Under the pieces are notes generated by a model. It was not told the origin of the DNA, ran no database searches, and saw nothing but the letters and a program-made list of their open reading frames with translations. From Ignavibacteria bacterium (GTDB taxonomy: Bacteria > Bacteroidota > Ignavibacteria > Tepidaquicellales > OLB5): a DNA stretch of 64,000 bases. Location: NCBI GenBank assembly GCA_017303675.1, contig JAFLBX010000002.1, positions 1,083,642-1,147,641 on the forward strand. Reading direction: 5' to 3'. The translations under genes were made by a program, and so were the position numbers. This document shows positions 8,971 through 17,618 of this stretch, one piece after another (position 1 is the first letter of the stretch; each line of letters starts with the position of its first letter).

Positions 8971-9456
8971 AATACTTATTGTTAAGTTCTGTCATTCTAA
9001 GGAAGCGAAGCGAACGAAGAATCCAGACCATTAGCTTTGAGTTTTCTTAAATTTCGGAAGGTCAACGTAAATTAATATAATTAAACATAAAGGCTAACCT
9101 CTCCTGGATCCTTCGCTGCGCTCAGGATGACAATACTTATCGTTAAACTCTGTCATTCTGAGTGAGCGAAGCGAACGAAGAATCTAGACCATTAGCTTTG
9201 AGTTTTCTTAAATTTGTGAGGTCATTATATCTTAATAAAATTAGACATTATAGCTTACCTCCCCTGGATCCTTCGCTGCGCTCAGGATGACAATACTTAT
9301 CGTTAAACTCTGTCATTCTGAGTGAGCGAAGCGAACGAAGAATCTAGACCATTAGCTTTGAGTTTTCTTAAATTTGTGAGGTCATTGTATCTTAATAAAA
9401 TTAAACATTATAGCTTACCTCCCCTGGATCCTTCGCTTCGCTCAGGATGACAGGAA

Positions 9457-10881
9457 TTAATAATAAATTATCCTGTAATCATACCCTTTCTTTTCAAATA
9501 CCTGCTTGCCTATTTCACACTTCCCGCAATTTTCACGGGTGCAGTAAAAATTGTAAAGCTGAATTGCGCCCTGCTCCATTGAAGGCGAATTAAGCCGAAT
9601 GTCCTTATCACCAAGAAGCTGAGAAGATAAAATTCTGGTGATATTGTTATCAGTTTTAACCCTGTGCCGGGTATAGATATTCAAAGCATTTTCTTTTATT
9701 AAAGGTTTATTAAATTCATCAGCATACAGCAACGCTGTTGGCAAAATTACATTTATGATCATATCACCGATCCTCTGTTTTCCTGCCAGTACCTTTTCAC
9801 CTGCTGATCTTTTTCCCAGGTCATAATGTGATTTCCAGTAATCATCAATTCCCGGATGCAGTAAATCCTGTAATTGTGGATAAGCGTTCTTTACGCTGAA
9901 CCCGGGATTGTTGAAAATATTGATAATACTTCTGAACATATCTTTGTAAAGCAGCTTGTAAACAATTTGCGAGCCATAAGCGAGTCTTATTGTTGGAAAG
10001 TTCTGCGGGCGCTGGCCAAAAAAATTCCACATACTGCGCTCCATTAAAGGTACTTTAAGTTTTGGCTCTAATTCCCTCCAAACATTCTTGATCTCATCAA
10101 TATAGCCCTCTTTCACACGCACATCAAACAATAAGCCGCCTGCGCCAAAAAGCATTGCCTGAATTGCTGTTACATTTTTATTTGAATGTTTATCAAATAA
10201 TTTCAAAGGCAGATTTGAAGCCAGCTTCATCATCTGTTCTTTATTTTTAGTAAAGCCCAATGCTTCAAAAATGAACTCATACAAAGCCTGTTCCCAAACT
10301 GCTTTACTTTTTGGTATTACTGCAGATTTCCCGGAAAGCTCAATTATCCGGTTTTTTATTCTGCCTGCTCTAAGAGATAGCCTTTCATAAGCAAGCTTTT
10401 CGAGCCAACTAGTGATAACATCCGGATCTGCTTTATAACTTTGGTCATTACAAGGCAAACGGAATTTGGGAGAAGGATTTGATATGATATCCTGCCAGAT
10501 ATCATGTATCGAGGCTGTTAAATGATGAGAAAGTATTACTGTCGGAAGGCTGCGTTTTATCCGGAGCTTTGGAGGTGTGCGCTCTTCGGAATCCCACATT
10601 ACTATATGCAGTATAACGGAGTTATACCTGCGGTCTTTGGGGTGGGAGTGCTCAGCCCAGTTTTTATAATCACGGTGAATTTCAATATCCCCTGCATACA
10701 GTTTGCCGCCGATTTTGACTTTTGCATCTTTGTAATCAGGACCTGCATCATAGTTGCGTTTGCCTAGGTCAATTACTTCAACATCGTCGCCGGAATCAGT
10801 TACAAGGGCTTTATAATAGGAATCGCCGCTTTCCCAGATGCGGCAGATAAAATCTTCATTGATGTTTAGTTTGGGTTTCAA
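9457..10881 (-). CDS. DUF2851 family protein
   Basis: 474 residues; the start is TTG 10881 because no in-frame ATG fits. Recognised as DUF2851 from the N-terminal part, with VEVIDLGKRNYDAGPDYKDA and GDIEIHRDYKNW, and from the C-terminal cysteine cluster (CTRENCGKCEIGKQVF), which could bind metal. The GDIEIH segment resembles a nuclease-like core, but catalytic activity has not been established for the family as far as I know. There is no signal peptide, so it is cytoplasmic. It is common and widely conserved in Bacteroidota and relatives. It is transcribed toward the hairpin array and its stop lies 4 bases from the last arm. Function unknown. Confidence 0.85.
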   Translation of the reverse strand: MKPKLNINEDFICRIWESGDSYYKALVTDSGDDVEVIDLGKRNYDAGPDYKDAKVKIGGKLYAGDIEIHRDYKNWAEHSHPKDRRYNSVILHIVMWDSEERTPPKLRIKRSLPTVILSHHLTASIHDIWQDIISNPSPKFRLPCNDQSYKADPDVITSWLEKLAYERLSLRAGRIKNRIIELSGKSAVIPKSKAVWEQALYEFIFEALGFTKNKEQMMKLASNLPLKLFDKHSNKNVTAIQAMLFGAGGLLFDVRVKEGYIDEIKNVWRELEPKLKVPLMERSMWNFFGQRPQNFPTIRLAYGSQIVYKLLYKDMFRSIINIFNNPGFSVKNAYPQLQDLLHPGIDDYWKSHYDLGKRSAGEKVLAGKQRIGDMIINVILPTALLYADEFNKPLIKENALNIYTRHRVKTDNNITRILSSQLLGDKDIRLNSPSMEQGAIQLYNFYCTRENCGKCEIGKQVFEKKGYDYRIIYY

Positions 10882-10981
10882 TGATTTTAAAAGGTAAAAT
10901 TTCTTAATATTAATGCAAAAGCAGATGATATAAGTAAATGATTGATTTTTAAAGCCCAGACTGAAGTATCTTTGCCACGAA

Positions 10982-11800
10982 CTACTTCTTCATCATTAAA
11001 AAGCCGTTAATTTCGTCGCGGGCTTTCATAGCGGCTTCGCCAACAATGGCTTTAAACTCCTCGGCGGTTTCCGCCTTTGGCGCAGCGTATATTATCGAAC
11101 GGCTTTGGTTAATTACAAATAAAGAATGGTTCAGTGAATTAATGGTTTTTTCAAGTGAGCCTTTCTGCGCTCCAATACCGGGAATAAGCAGCGGAACTTC
11201 GGGGAAATTCTTCGTCATCTTGGCAATTTCCTTGGTATGGCTTGCGCCGAACACAAAACCTGTTTTGTGGTCATTCCAGGAAAGCGCTTTTTCAACCACA
11301 ACTTCCCAAAGCGGCTTATTGTTTACCTTAAGGAACTGGAAATCATTAGCGCCGTAATTAGAAGTGAGCGCAAGTATCCATACGAACTTGTTCTTTCGGC
11401 GCAGAAATGGCCTGGCTGAATCCTGTCCCATATATGGCTGTACTGTAATGGAATCAAAGTTCAGCTCATCAAAAAAGGCTTGAGCGTAAAGCTCGGTAGT
11501 GTTTTCAATATCACCGCGCTTGGCATCTGCGATAGTTATGAGGTTTTCCGGAATTGCCGCAAGAGTTGAGCGGATTGCAGCAAATCCGCGGTCAGTATCC
11601 CGCTCATAGAAAGCAATGTTAAGCTTATATCCGCAGGCAAATTCTTTTGTAGCTTCAACAACCAGGTTGTTGAATGCGGCAATCGGATTCACTTCTGTTT
11701 TGAGGAATTCGGGGATCTTTGTGATATCAGAATCGAGTCCAACAACCAAATGTGAGTTTGATTCTCTTAAAGCCCCTTTAAATTTTTTGGAAAAGTGCAA
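10982..11800 (-). CDS. pyrF: Orotidine 5'-phosphate decarboxylase (type 2)
   Basis: 272 residues. It catalyses decarboxylation of OMP to UMP, the last step of de novo pyrimidine synthesis. The catalytic D92-A-K-R-G-D97 motif is intact, and the N-terminal GLDSD and the later PYMGQDSARPF loop fit the longer type 2 enzymes found in many Bacteroidota. The start is TTG 11800; no ATG precedes the first strand, so it is accepted. It lies downstream of the mre cluster on the same strand, 73 bases after rodA, with no other pyrimidine gene nearby. Confidence 0.93.
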   Translation of the reverse strand: MHFSKKFKGALRESNSHLVVGLDSDITKIPEFLKTEVNPIAAFNNLVVEATKEFACGYKLNIAFYERDTDRGFAAIRSTLAAIPENLITIADAKRGDIENTTELYAQAFFDELNFDSITVQPYMGQDSARPFLRRKNKFVWILALTSNYGANDFQFLKVNNKPLWEVVVEKALSWNDHKTGFVFGASHTKEIAKMTKNFPEVPLLIPGIGAQKGSLEKTINSLNHSLFVINQSRSIIYAAPKAETAEEFKAIVGEAAMKARDEINGFLMMKK

Positions 11801-11873
11801 TATAGTTTAGTTGAAAGTTTATAGTTGATAGTTGATACCTTACATCTTACATTTCAAATTTGATGTTTCACAT

Positions 11874-13103
11874 CTAAACATAATCTTTACGGTTACGGTA
11901 CGCATTCAATATAATACCAAGCATTATCAGATTGCTAAGTAAAAATGAAACACCATAGCTCATAAATGGCAAGGGAATCCCGATAACGGGCATAATACCC
12001 ATTATCATTCCCAGATTAATTAATATATGGAACGAGAAAATAGTTGCAAATCCGATACAGCAAATACTTAAGAACTGATTTTTGCAAATAAATGCAATAT
12101 GTATTGTTTGCCAAATTAAGATCAGGAAGAGCAGGACAACAGCAATAGAGCCAACGAACCCGAACTCCTCTCCAACCATGCAGAAAATGAAATCTGTCCA
12201 CTGTTCAGGAATATATTTAAGCTGGGTCTGCGTACCCTGCAGGAATCCCTTACCTGTCAATCCGCCTGAACCGATAGCAATTTTAGACTGGATAACGTTA
12301 TAACCGGCGCCTAAAGGATCTGATTCAGGGTCAAACATGCTTTGAATGCGCTTTTGCTGGTAGGGCTGAAGCTTGCTGTATATCATATTAACAGAAAAGC
12401 CCGAAGCTATGGCTATACATACCACTACTGCAGAGATAAGGATATTTTTCTTGAAAACCATCATCATAGCTATAATAAATACAATTGCTGCGACAAAATA
12501 CCACGTACCAAGGAATGCGCAAATAGCAGTAATAGCTGGCGCTACGATAAAGAACATTATATAATTCGGCATACCAGCCCAGTATAGAACCGGCAGAAGC
12601 AGGAAGAGAAATACCAGGGTTGTACCCATATCCGGCTGCAGCATGATAAGCGCTACAGGCACAAGGCATATTGCCACTGCATACATAAAATCACGAAGCT
12701 TGGTTACATCAGCTTCTTTGTTCTTGTTAGAGAGAAAGTAAGCAAGCGCCAAAACAACTGCAACTTTGGCAAATTCAGAAGGCTGCACACCAAATCCCGC
12801 TACGCTGAACCAGCTTGTCTGCCCTTTGATCTTTTTCCCAAGGAAAATAACGGCAATAAGCAGTATCAATACAAGGCCGTAAACAATATAGGAAGACATA
12901 GCAAGATATTTGGGCGGCGTGTACATTATTGCAAGCACAACAACAACGCCAATGCATGCTGAAACAAGCTGTTTGGTAAAGTTACCGGAAACAAGCTCAT
13001 TGCCGAAAGTTGCGCTGTAAATAGCAACGAGGCCGATGCTTATGAGCGCAAATGCCGAAATGAAAACTACGAAATTGAACCTTTCAAAAATCTTTGCCTG
13101 CAT
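11874..13103 (-). CDS. rodA: RodA, SEDS-family peptidoglycan glycosyltransferase
   Basis: 409 residues, about ten membrane helices, FtsW/RodA/SpoVE family. It polymerises lipid II into glycan strands during cell elongation, paired with PBP2. Family signatures visible are WFSVAGFGVQPSEFAKVAVV (the GxxxQPSE motif), the LQPDMGT segment and a C-terminal PVIGIPLPFMSYG. The start ATG 13103 is 24 bases from the mrdA stop, so it is co-transcribed as the last gene of mreB-mreC-mreD-mrdA-rodA. Placement next to a class B PBP identifies it as RodA rather than FtsW. Confidence 0.95.
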   Translation of the reverse strand: MQAKIFERFNFVVFISAFALISIGLVAIYSATFGNELVSGNFTKQLVSACIGVVVVLAIMYTPPKYLAMSSYIVYGLVLILLIAVIFLGKKIKGQTSWFSVAGFGVQPSEFAKVAVVLALAYFLSNKNKEADVTKLRDFMYAVAICLVPVALIMLQPDMGTTLVFLFLLLPVLYWAGMPNYIMFFIVAPAITAICAFLGTWYFVAAIVFIIAMMMVFKKNILISAVVVCIAIASGFSVNMIYSKLQPYQQKRIQSMFDPESDPLGAGYNVIQSKIAIGSGGLTGKGFLQGTQTQLKYIPEQWTDFIFCMVGEEFGFVGSIAVVLLFLILIWQTIHIAFICKNQFLSICCIGFATIFSFHILINLGMIMGIMPVIGIPLPFMSYGVSFLLSNLIMLGIILNAYRNRKDYV

Positions 13104-13127
13104 TAAAATTTAATGTTATAAATTAAA

Positions 13128-14909
13128 CTATCTTTCACCGAATGAATCTTTAACTTCACTCTCATCAGTTAAACCGAGTAGGTATTTCAAAATTATTCTC
13201 TGAGCAATAGGGGCGGCAACTGTTGCACCGAAGCCTGCATTTTCCACCAGCACGCATATAGCGATCTTAGGATCTTCATAAGGCGCGTAAGCTATGAACC
13301 AGGAATGATCCTGTCCATGCGGATTCTGCGCAGTGCCGGTTTTACCGGCTATATTTACGTCACTTGTTCTTATCGATCTGGCTGTGCCGTTTCCGTTAAC
13401 AACAAGATACATACCTTTTTGAATAATCTTGAAATATTCTTTATCAATTGGCACATCGTGCTTTTTATATTGTACCGGAGTTAACTCGCCTGTAACAGGA
13501 TTTTTAAGTGAACGCACAAGGTGCGGCTGCACAAATGTACCTGAATTGGATAGAATTGCCGTATGCAAAGCCATCTGCAGCGGTGATACACCAAGCTCTC
13601 CCTGGCCAATACCAAGACTTACAACATATCCCTGGGTCCACCCTGTTGAGCCGTAACGTTTATTGTAATACTCAGTTGAAGGAAGAAGGCCCTTGGTTTC
13701 TTCCGGGATATCAATTCCGGTTTTTTGACCAAAGCCGAGCATCTGGCCATACTTGCTCCAGTTATCAAGTCCAATACGCAGAACAAGCTTGTAGAAAAAT
13801 ACGTTTGATGAGTGTTCAATAGCTGTAGGTATAGTAATTGATCCGAACGCACCGTGATCTCCGAATACTTTATTTCCGAACCTGAAGCTGCCTTCACAAG
13901 GAATTGTTGAGTTCGGTTTGAGAAAACCTTCCTGAAGCGCTGAAAGCGCGGAAACCATTTTATAAGTTGAGCCCGGGGGATATTTAGTCTGCGTAGCGCG
14001 GTTGAAAAGCGGGTTCTTTTTATCAGTGTTGAGCGCAGTCCATATTTCAGGCTTAAGCTTACCGCTGAAATAGTTCAGGTCATAATCAGGCTTGCTGACC
14101 ATACAGATTATTTCACCGTTATTGGGGTCCATAGCCACTATACCGCCGGTCCTACCTTCAAGCAGCTTTTCTGCAAAATTCTGTACATCTGCATCAACGC
14201 TTAATATCAGGTCATATCCGCTGATAGCTTTTACATCGTTCTTTCCGTCGTTAAGGGGACCCACTTCCCTGCCTTTATTATCCTGAAGGATAAATTCAAA
14301 ACCTTTTTCACCGCGCAGGTAGTTTTCGTAGCCTGCTTCGAGTCCCGTGGTGCCGATAAGATCTCCCTGCTTGTAATAATCACCCTGCTGTTTTTTCAGC
14401 ATGCTTTCTGAGATCTCTTTGGTATAACCAATCATGTGTGAACCGCGGAAATCCGTTGGATATAATCTGATGGGATCGATACTGTAATCTATACCTTTGA
14501 GCAGCTCGCGATTTTCTTCAATGAAAGATATTATCCTGAAATCAACATCACGCTGAATCCTGGTAGGGATGAACCGGTTTGTGCCTTCAATTTTTTTAAG
14601 CTCAGCTCTAAGGTAATCAGGTTCTATACCTAGCAGCCCGCATACAGTAGAAATATTATTAGTATCAAATTCTTTTTTAACAACGGTAACGCTGTATGAG
14701 GGCTTGTTATCAACAAGGAGCTTGCCGTTACGGTCAAAAATAAGCCCGCGCGCGGGCGTGGTAATTATAGTTTTAACTGAATTGCGTTCGGCATCTTTAT
14801 CGAATTTATCAGGATTAATGATCTGAAGCTGCACAAGCCTTCCCCCGATAATTATACAAATTATCAGCGAAAATATATAATAGAAATTTTTTCTTTTGCT
14901 CAGATCCAT
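13128..14909 (-). CDS. mrdA: Penicillin-binding protein 2 (class B, elongasome transpeptidase)
   Basis: 593 residues: an N-terminal membrane anchor (about 9-29), the PBP dimerisation (pedestal) domain to about residue 230, and a transpeptidase domain. The three active-site motifs are intact: S314-T-Y-K317 (SxxK, nucleophile Ser314), S367-S-N369 (SxN) and K523-T-G-T526 (KTG). It crosslinks peptidoglycan during side-wall growth with RodA, steered by MreB-MreC-MreD. The gene starts at ATG 14909, three bases after mreD, and rodA follows 24 bases later, so the cluster is one operon. The length is typical of PBP2. Confidence 0.95.
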   Translation of the reverse strand: MDLSKRKNFYYIFSLIICIIIGGRLVQLQIINPDKFDKDAERNSVKTIITTPARGLIFDRNGKLLVDNKPSYSVTVVKKEFDTNNISTVCGLLGIEPDYLRAELKKIEGTNRFIPTRIQRDVDFRIISFIEENRELLKGIDYSIDPIRLYPTDFRGSHMIGYTKEISESMLKKQQGDYYKQGDLIGTTGLEAGYENYLRGEKGFEFILQDNKGREVGPLNDGKNDVKAISGYDLILSVDADVQNFAEKLLEGRTGGIVAMDPNNGEIICMVSKPDYDLNYFSGKLKPEIWTALNTDKKNPLFNRATQTKYPPGSTYKMVSALSALQEGFLKPNSTIPCEGSFRFGNKVFGDHGAFGSITIPTAIEHSSNVFFYKLVLRIGLDNWSKYGQMLGFGQKTGIDIPEETKGLLPSTEYYNKRYGSTGWTQGYVVSLGIGQGELGVSPLQMALHTAILSNSGTFVQPHLVRSLKNPVTGELTPVQYKKHDVPIDKEYFKIIQKGMYLVVNGNGTARSIRTSDVNIAGKTGTAQNPHGQDHSWFIAYAPYEDPKIAICVLVENAGFGATVAAPIAQRIILKYLLGLTDESEVKDSFGER

Positions 14910-14912
14910 TTA

Positions 14913-15407
14913 TTAACGTGCAAATCTCCTTCTTCTTGCAAAAATTACAGGGAAAATGCTGAACAGCGCAGTATATACTGTTGTGGGAAGTACATATCTT
15001 ATTAGAATATCAATAAAGGTTAAATTCGTTCCCTGGAAATAAAACGTAAAATAAACAATGTTATTTACGACAGAACATACTGAAACAATTATTATGAAAA
15101 TATAGCTGTTAAGATATCTCTCAGTTTTCTGTTCATTGTTGAAAAAGCCTGAAACAAAACCTGCGGCAGTTTTAGAAAGCGCCATAAGCCCAATGAAAGA
15201 AAAGCTGAAAATATCGAGTATAAGCCCGGATACAAAGCCTGCAATACTGCCTGTTATCTTGCCGCGTTTTATGCCAACATATACCAGCCCTATCAGTACA
15301 AGATCCGGAGTTATTCGGAATTCAGTTACATCGATAAAGCTAATAACTGTTTTCTGCAGAAGTATCAGTACTAAAAGTATCCCGCCGTATTTCAGGTATT
15401 CATTCAT
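14913..15407 (-). CDS. mreD: Rod shape-determining protein MreD
   Basis: 164 residues, about five membrane helices with few charges. It contains the MreD pattern TPDLVLIGLVYVGIKRGKI near residues 32-52. It is a component of the elongasome in the inner membrane that works with MreC. Its start overlaps the mreC stop by four bases (translational coupling) and mrdA follows after three bases. MreD is weakly conserved in sequence; position in the cluster is the main support. Confidence 0.9.
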   Translation of the reverse strand: MNEYLKYGGILLVLILLQKTVISFIDVTEFRITPDLVLIGLVYVGIKRGKITGSIAGFVSGLILDIFSFSFIGLMALSKTAAGFVSGFFNNEQKTERYLNSYIFIIIVSVCSVVNNIVYFTFYFQGTNLTFIDILIRYVLPTTVYTALFSIFPVIFARRRRFAR

Positions 15408-16237
15408 TTACTTTTCTCACCGAACTTCTTTTCGAGCTCTTTTCTTTCGTCATCAGAAAGATATTTCAACACAAACACTTCTTCAACGGTTTCAAAATTC
15501 ACGAAACACTCGACTTCTATGTTCTTAAACAGGTTATCTAGTGTGTTATCTGTAGTTACATAACCAATTGGTATACCGGCAGGAAATGAATTACTGTATT
15601 CAGAGGTGATGACCACATCACCTGCTTTTACATCAGCGCTCTTAGAAACATTCTTCATCCTGATCTTGCCTTCGCCATCCCATGCTATGATGCCATCAAC
15701 CCTGCTTCGCTGAATCTTAGCGCTTACTTTAAGATCCTTATTAAAAAGTATCTGTGCTATACTGTAATTACCGCTTGTTGCAACGATCTTGCCTACAAGA
15801 CCCTTATCGGTAATAACAGGCATTCCAATTTTTACAGAATCATTTTCGCCGACATTAATTGTAATATTGTTGCGGGTTTGAATTAAGGTTTTTCCAATTA
15901 TCTTACCGGTAACAGTTTGATAGTTTGTCCGGTTTTTGAACTCCACCATATGTATCAGCCTGAGGTTTTCAAGCTTGGCTTCTTTCAGCATGCTGACTTC
16001 TTTTGAAAGATCGATATTGGTTTCACGCAGGGTTTTATTTTCACGCTCAAGCTCAAATATATTTGGTATGAATGAAAACCCATCCTGGATAGTACCGATA
16101 ACGTTCACAGCAATTACGCGTATAAACCGAATTTGTACGTTATCGTTCTGGAAAATTAAAATTAAGCTGATAACAATAAGGGCTGAAAATATTATGTACT
16201 CTTTGAGATTTCCTAAATATGAAAGAAGGATCTTCAT
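15404..16237 (-). CDS. mreC: Rod shape-determining protein MreC
   Basis: 277 residues: one N-terminal membrane helix (about 11-29), a coiled coil (about 62-92) and a periplasmic beta-barrel pair containing the conserved INVGENDSVKIGMPVITDKG region. MreC is a periplasmic scaffold that activates PBP2 and links it to MreB. It overlaps mreD by four bases. Upstream, 187 bases containing a degraded dispersed repeat separate it from mreB, so mreB and mreC-mreD-mrdA-rodA might be partly uncoupled. Confidence 0.93.
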   Translation of the reverse strand: MKILLSYLGNLKEYIIFSALIVISLILIFQNDNVQIRFIRVIAVNVIGTIQDGFSFIPNIFELERENKTLRETNIDLSKEVSMLKEAKLENLRLIHMVEFKNRTNYQTVTGKIIGKTLIQTRNNITINVGENDSVKIGMPVITDKGLVGKIVATSGNYSIAQILFNKDLKVSAKIQRSRVDGIIAWDGEGKIRMKNVSKSADVKAGDVVITSEYSNSFPAGIPIGYVTTDNTLDNLFKNIEVECFVNFETVEEVFVLKYLSDDERKELEKKFGEKSK

Positions 16238-16295
16238 TAAATGGAGTGGAGTTGAGTTTTAAAAAATTTAATGAATTTGTGGTTATGTTTTATAC

Positions 16296-16415
16296 ATTTG
16301 CGAGGAGCGTGAGCGACGAAGCAATCTCTTTATACTTACTCTTATGCTCTCCTAATGGGATTGCTTTCATTCCTGCGGCAGACAAGCGCTTTCGCCCGCA
16401 AAATTATGATGACAT
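16296..16415. repeat. Degraded dispersed repeat between mreB and mreC
   Basis: A segment reading GCGAGGAGCGTGAGCGACGA followed by AGCAATCTC, and later GGGATTGCTTTC in opposite sense, resembles the terminal arms of short inverted repeats common in related genomes. The right half is eroded. It may separate mreB from mreC transcription. Confidence 0.5.
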
Positions 16416-16424
16416 TTGTTACTG

Positions 16425-17450
16425 TTAATACTTTTTGCTCTTAATAAGCACTTTTGAGTACTTTTGCAGGTCTTCGAGTACCTTACCGGCTCCGCGTACA
16501 ACAGCCGTTAAGGGGTCTTCGGCTACATGAACTGGCAGATTGGTCTCGAGCCTGATACGCTCATCCAGCCCTTTTATAAGCGCGCCTCCGCCGGAGAGCA
16601 TGATACCTCTATCGAGGATGTCAGATGCAAGCTCAGGCTGAGTATTTTCCAGGGCAACTTTTACCGCACGGATCATCTGGTTGACAGGGTCGCTGAGTGC
16701 CTCGCGGATCTCGATAGAGCTTACCTCAGTCATTTTAGGCAGACCCGAAACAAGGTCACGCCCTTTTACTTCAATGATAACTTCTTCCTTAAGCGGCATA
16801 ACTGAACCAACCTGGCATTTGATCTCCTCAGCAGTTCTTTCACCAATTAAGATGTTATAATTTTTTCTGAAGTATTCAACGATAGAAACATTAAGCTCAT
16901 CACCTGCTACTCTTATTGATGCGCCGTTTGCGATACCTGAAAGCGATATGATCGCAATTTCAGTTGTGCCGCCGCCGATATCAATTATCATGTTGCCAAC
17001 TGGTGATGATACATCAAGTCCGACGCCAATTGCAGCAGCCATAGGCTCAGCCAATAGGTAAACTTCTTTCGCACCTGCATGTTCTGCTGAATCGCGCACG
17101 GCGCGTTTTTCAACTTCGGTGATACCGCTTGGCACGCAGATAACAACTCGCGAGCTTGGGAAAATACTTGAATGCACTTTTTTTATGAATGCGCGCAGCA
17201 TGCCTTCTGCAATTTCAAAATCAGCAATAACGCCGTCACCCATGGGTCTGATAGTTTTAATACCCTTGTGTGTTTTCTCGTGCATCTGTTTCGCTTCGTG
17301 GCCGACAGCGATAATTTTTTTTGTTGTTTCATCAAAAGCAACAATGGAAGGTTCGTTCAGAATTATTCCTTTGCCTTTAATGTATATGAGTGTATTAGCT
17401 GTGCCTAAGTCAATTGCAATATCAGCTGATAAAAATCCGAATAAAGCCAT
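16425..17450 (-). CDS. mreB: Actin-like rod shape-determining protein MreB
   Basis: 341 residues, full length for MreB. The nucleotide-binding motifs are clear: D14-L-G-T-A-N-T20 (phosphate 1), the NMIIDIGGGTTEIAII segment (phosphate 2) and LSGGGALIKGLDERI (adenosine motif). It polymerises on the inner face of the membrane and positions the MreCD-PBP2-RodA complex. ATG 17450 is preceded about 100 bases upstream by a TATATTTG promoter match on the minus strand. It is the first gene of the cell-shape cluster. Confidence 0.97.
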   Translation of the reverse strand: MALFGFLSADIAIDLGTANTLIYIKGKGIILNEPSIVAFDETTKKIIAVGHEAKQMHEKTHKGIKTIRPMGDGVIADFEIAEGMLRAFIKKVHSSIFPSSRVVICVPSGITEVEKRAVRDSAEHAGAKEVYLLAEPMAAAIGVGLDVSSPVGNMIIDIGGGTTEIAIISLSGIANGASIRVAGDELNVSIVEYFRKNYNILIGERTAEEIKCQVGSVMPLKEEVIIEVKGRDLVSGLPKMTEVSSIEIREALSDPVNQMIRAVKVALENTQPELASDILDRGIMLSGGGALIKGLDERIRLETNLPVHVAEDPLTAVVRGAGKVLEDLQKYSKVLIKSKKY

Positions 17451-17552
17451 TTATTTGAGGTACCCCGGTGAAGATTAAAATTATATAAAATGAAATTCAG
17501 AGTTCAATGCTAAAAAGACTGTAAAATGCGAAAATCTTAAAAAACCAATTTG

Positions 17553-17560
17553 CAAATATA
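17553..17560 (-). promoter_or_regulatory. -7 element candidate for the mre cluster
   Basis: TATATTTG on the minus strand matches TAnnTTTG. It predicts a start near 17546 and an untranslated leader of about 95 bases before mreB. The -33 element is not obvious. Confidence 0.4.
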
Positions 17561-17618
17561 AGGTTTAATTTTATTTATTTAAGTGAACTTATTTATACTT
17601 TTTTAAAGTTTTTTTGGG

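Larger units (their letters stand above)
8331..9452. repeat. Array of inverted-repeat hairpins with 160-bp tandem units
   Basis: Two arm types alternate: a direct arm (TGTCATTCTGAGTGAGCGAA...GAATC) and its approximate reverse complement (GGATCCTTCGCTGCGCTCAG...TGACA). Direct-only arms lie at 8331 (partial) and 8381-8420. Full inverse-direct hairpins with a conserved 18-base linker lie at 8491-8580, 8940-9029, 9101-9190 and 9261-9350, and a lone inverse arm at 9421-9452. Spacers of about 70 bases between hairpins are homologous. The segments 9101-9260 and 9261-9420 differ at only three of 160 positions; older copies lie to the left. A GIY-YIG gene occupies one spacer (8640-8933). The array fills the gap between two convergent genes and ends 4 bases before the DUF2851 stop codon. 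Related hairpins are common dispersed repeats in Bacteroidota/Ignavibacteriota genomes. Confidence 0.9.

Noticed and set aside
8816-9031. Minus-strand open frame overlapping the GIY-YIG gene
   Set aside because: It translates the repeat arms and antisense of the nuclease gene; no ribosome site and no family resemblance.
8331-9452. CRISPR array
   Set aside because: Units of 160 bases with inverted-repeat arms and homologous spacers; CRISPR repeats are short, direct and have unique spacers, and no cas gene is present.
12342-12587. Small plus-strand frames inside rodA (also 12373-12564)
   Set aside because: Antisense of hydrophobic rodA codons; rich in His, Tyr and Cys and without start signals.
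16219-16428. Plus-strand open frame of 69 codons
   Set aside because: It lies inside the degraded dispersed repeat and antisense of the mreC start; composition is that of the repeat.
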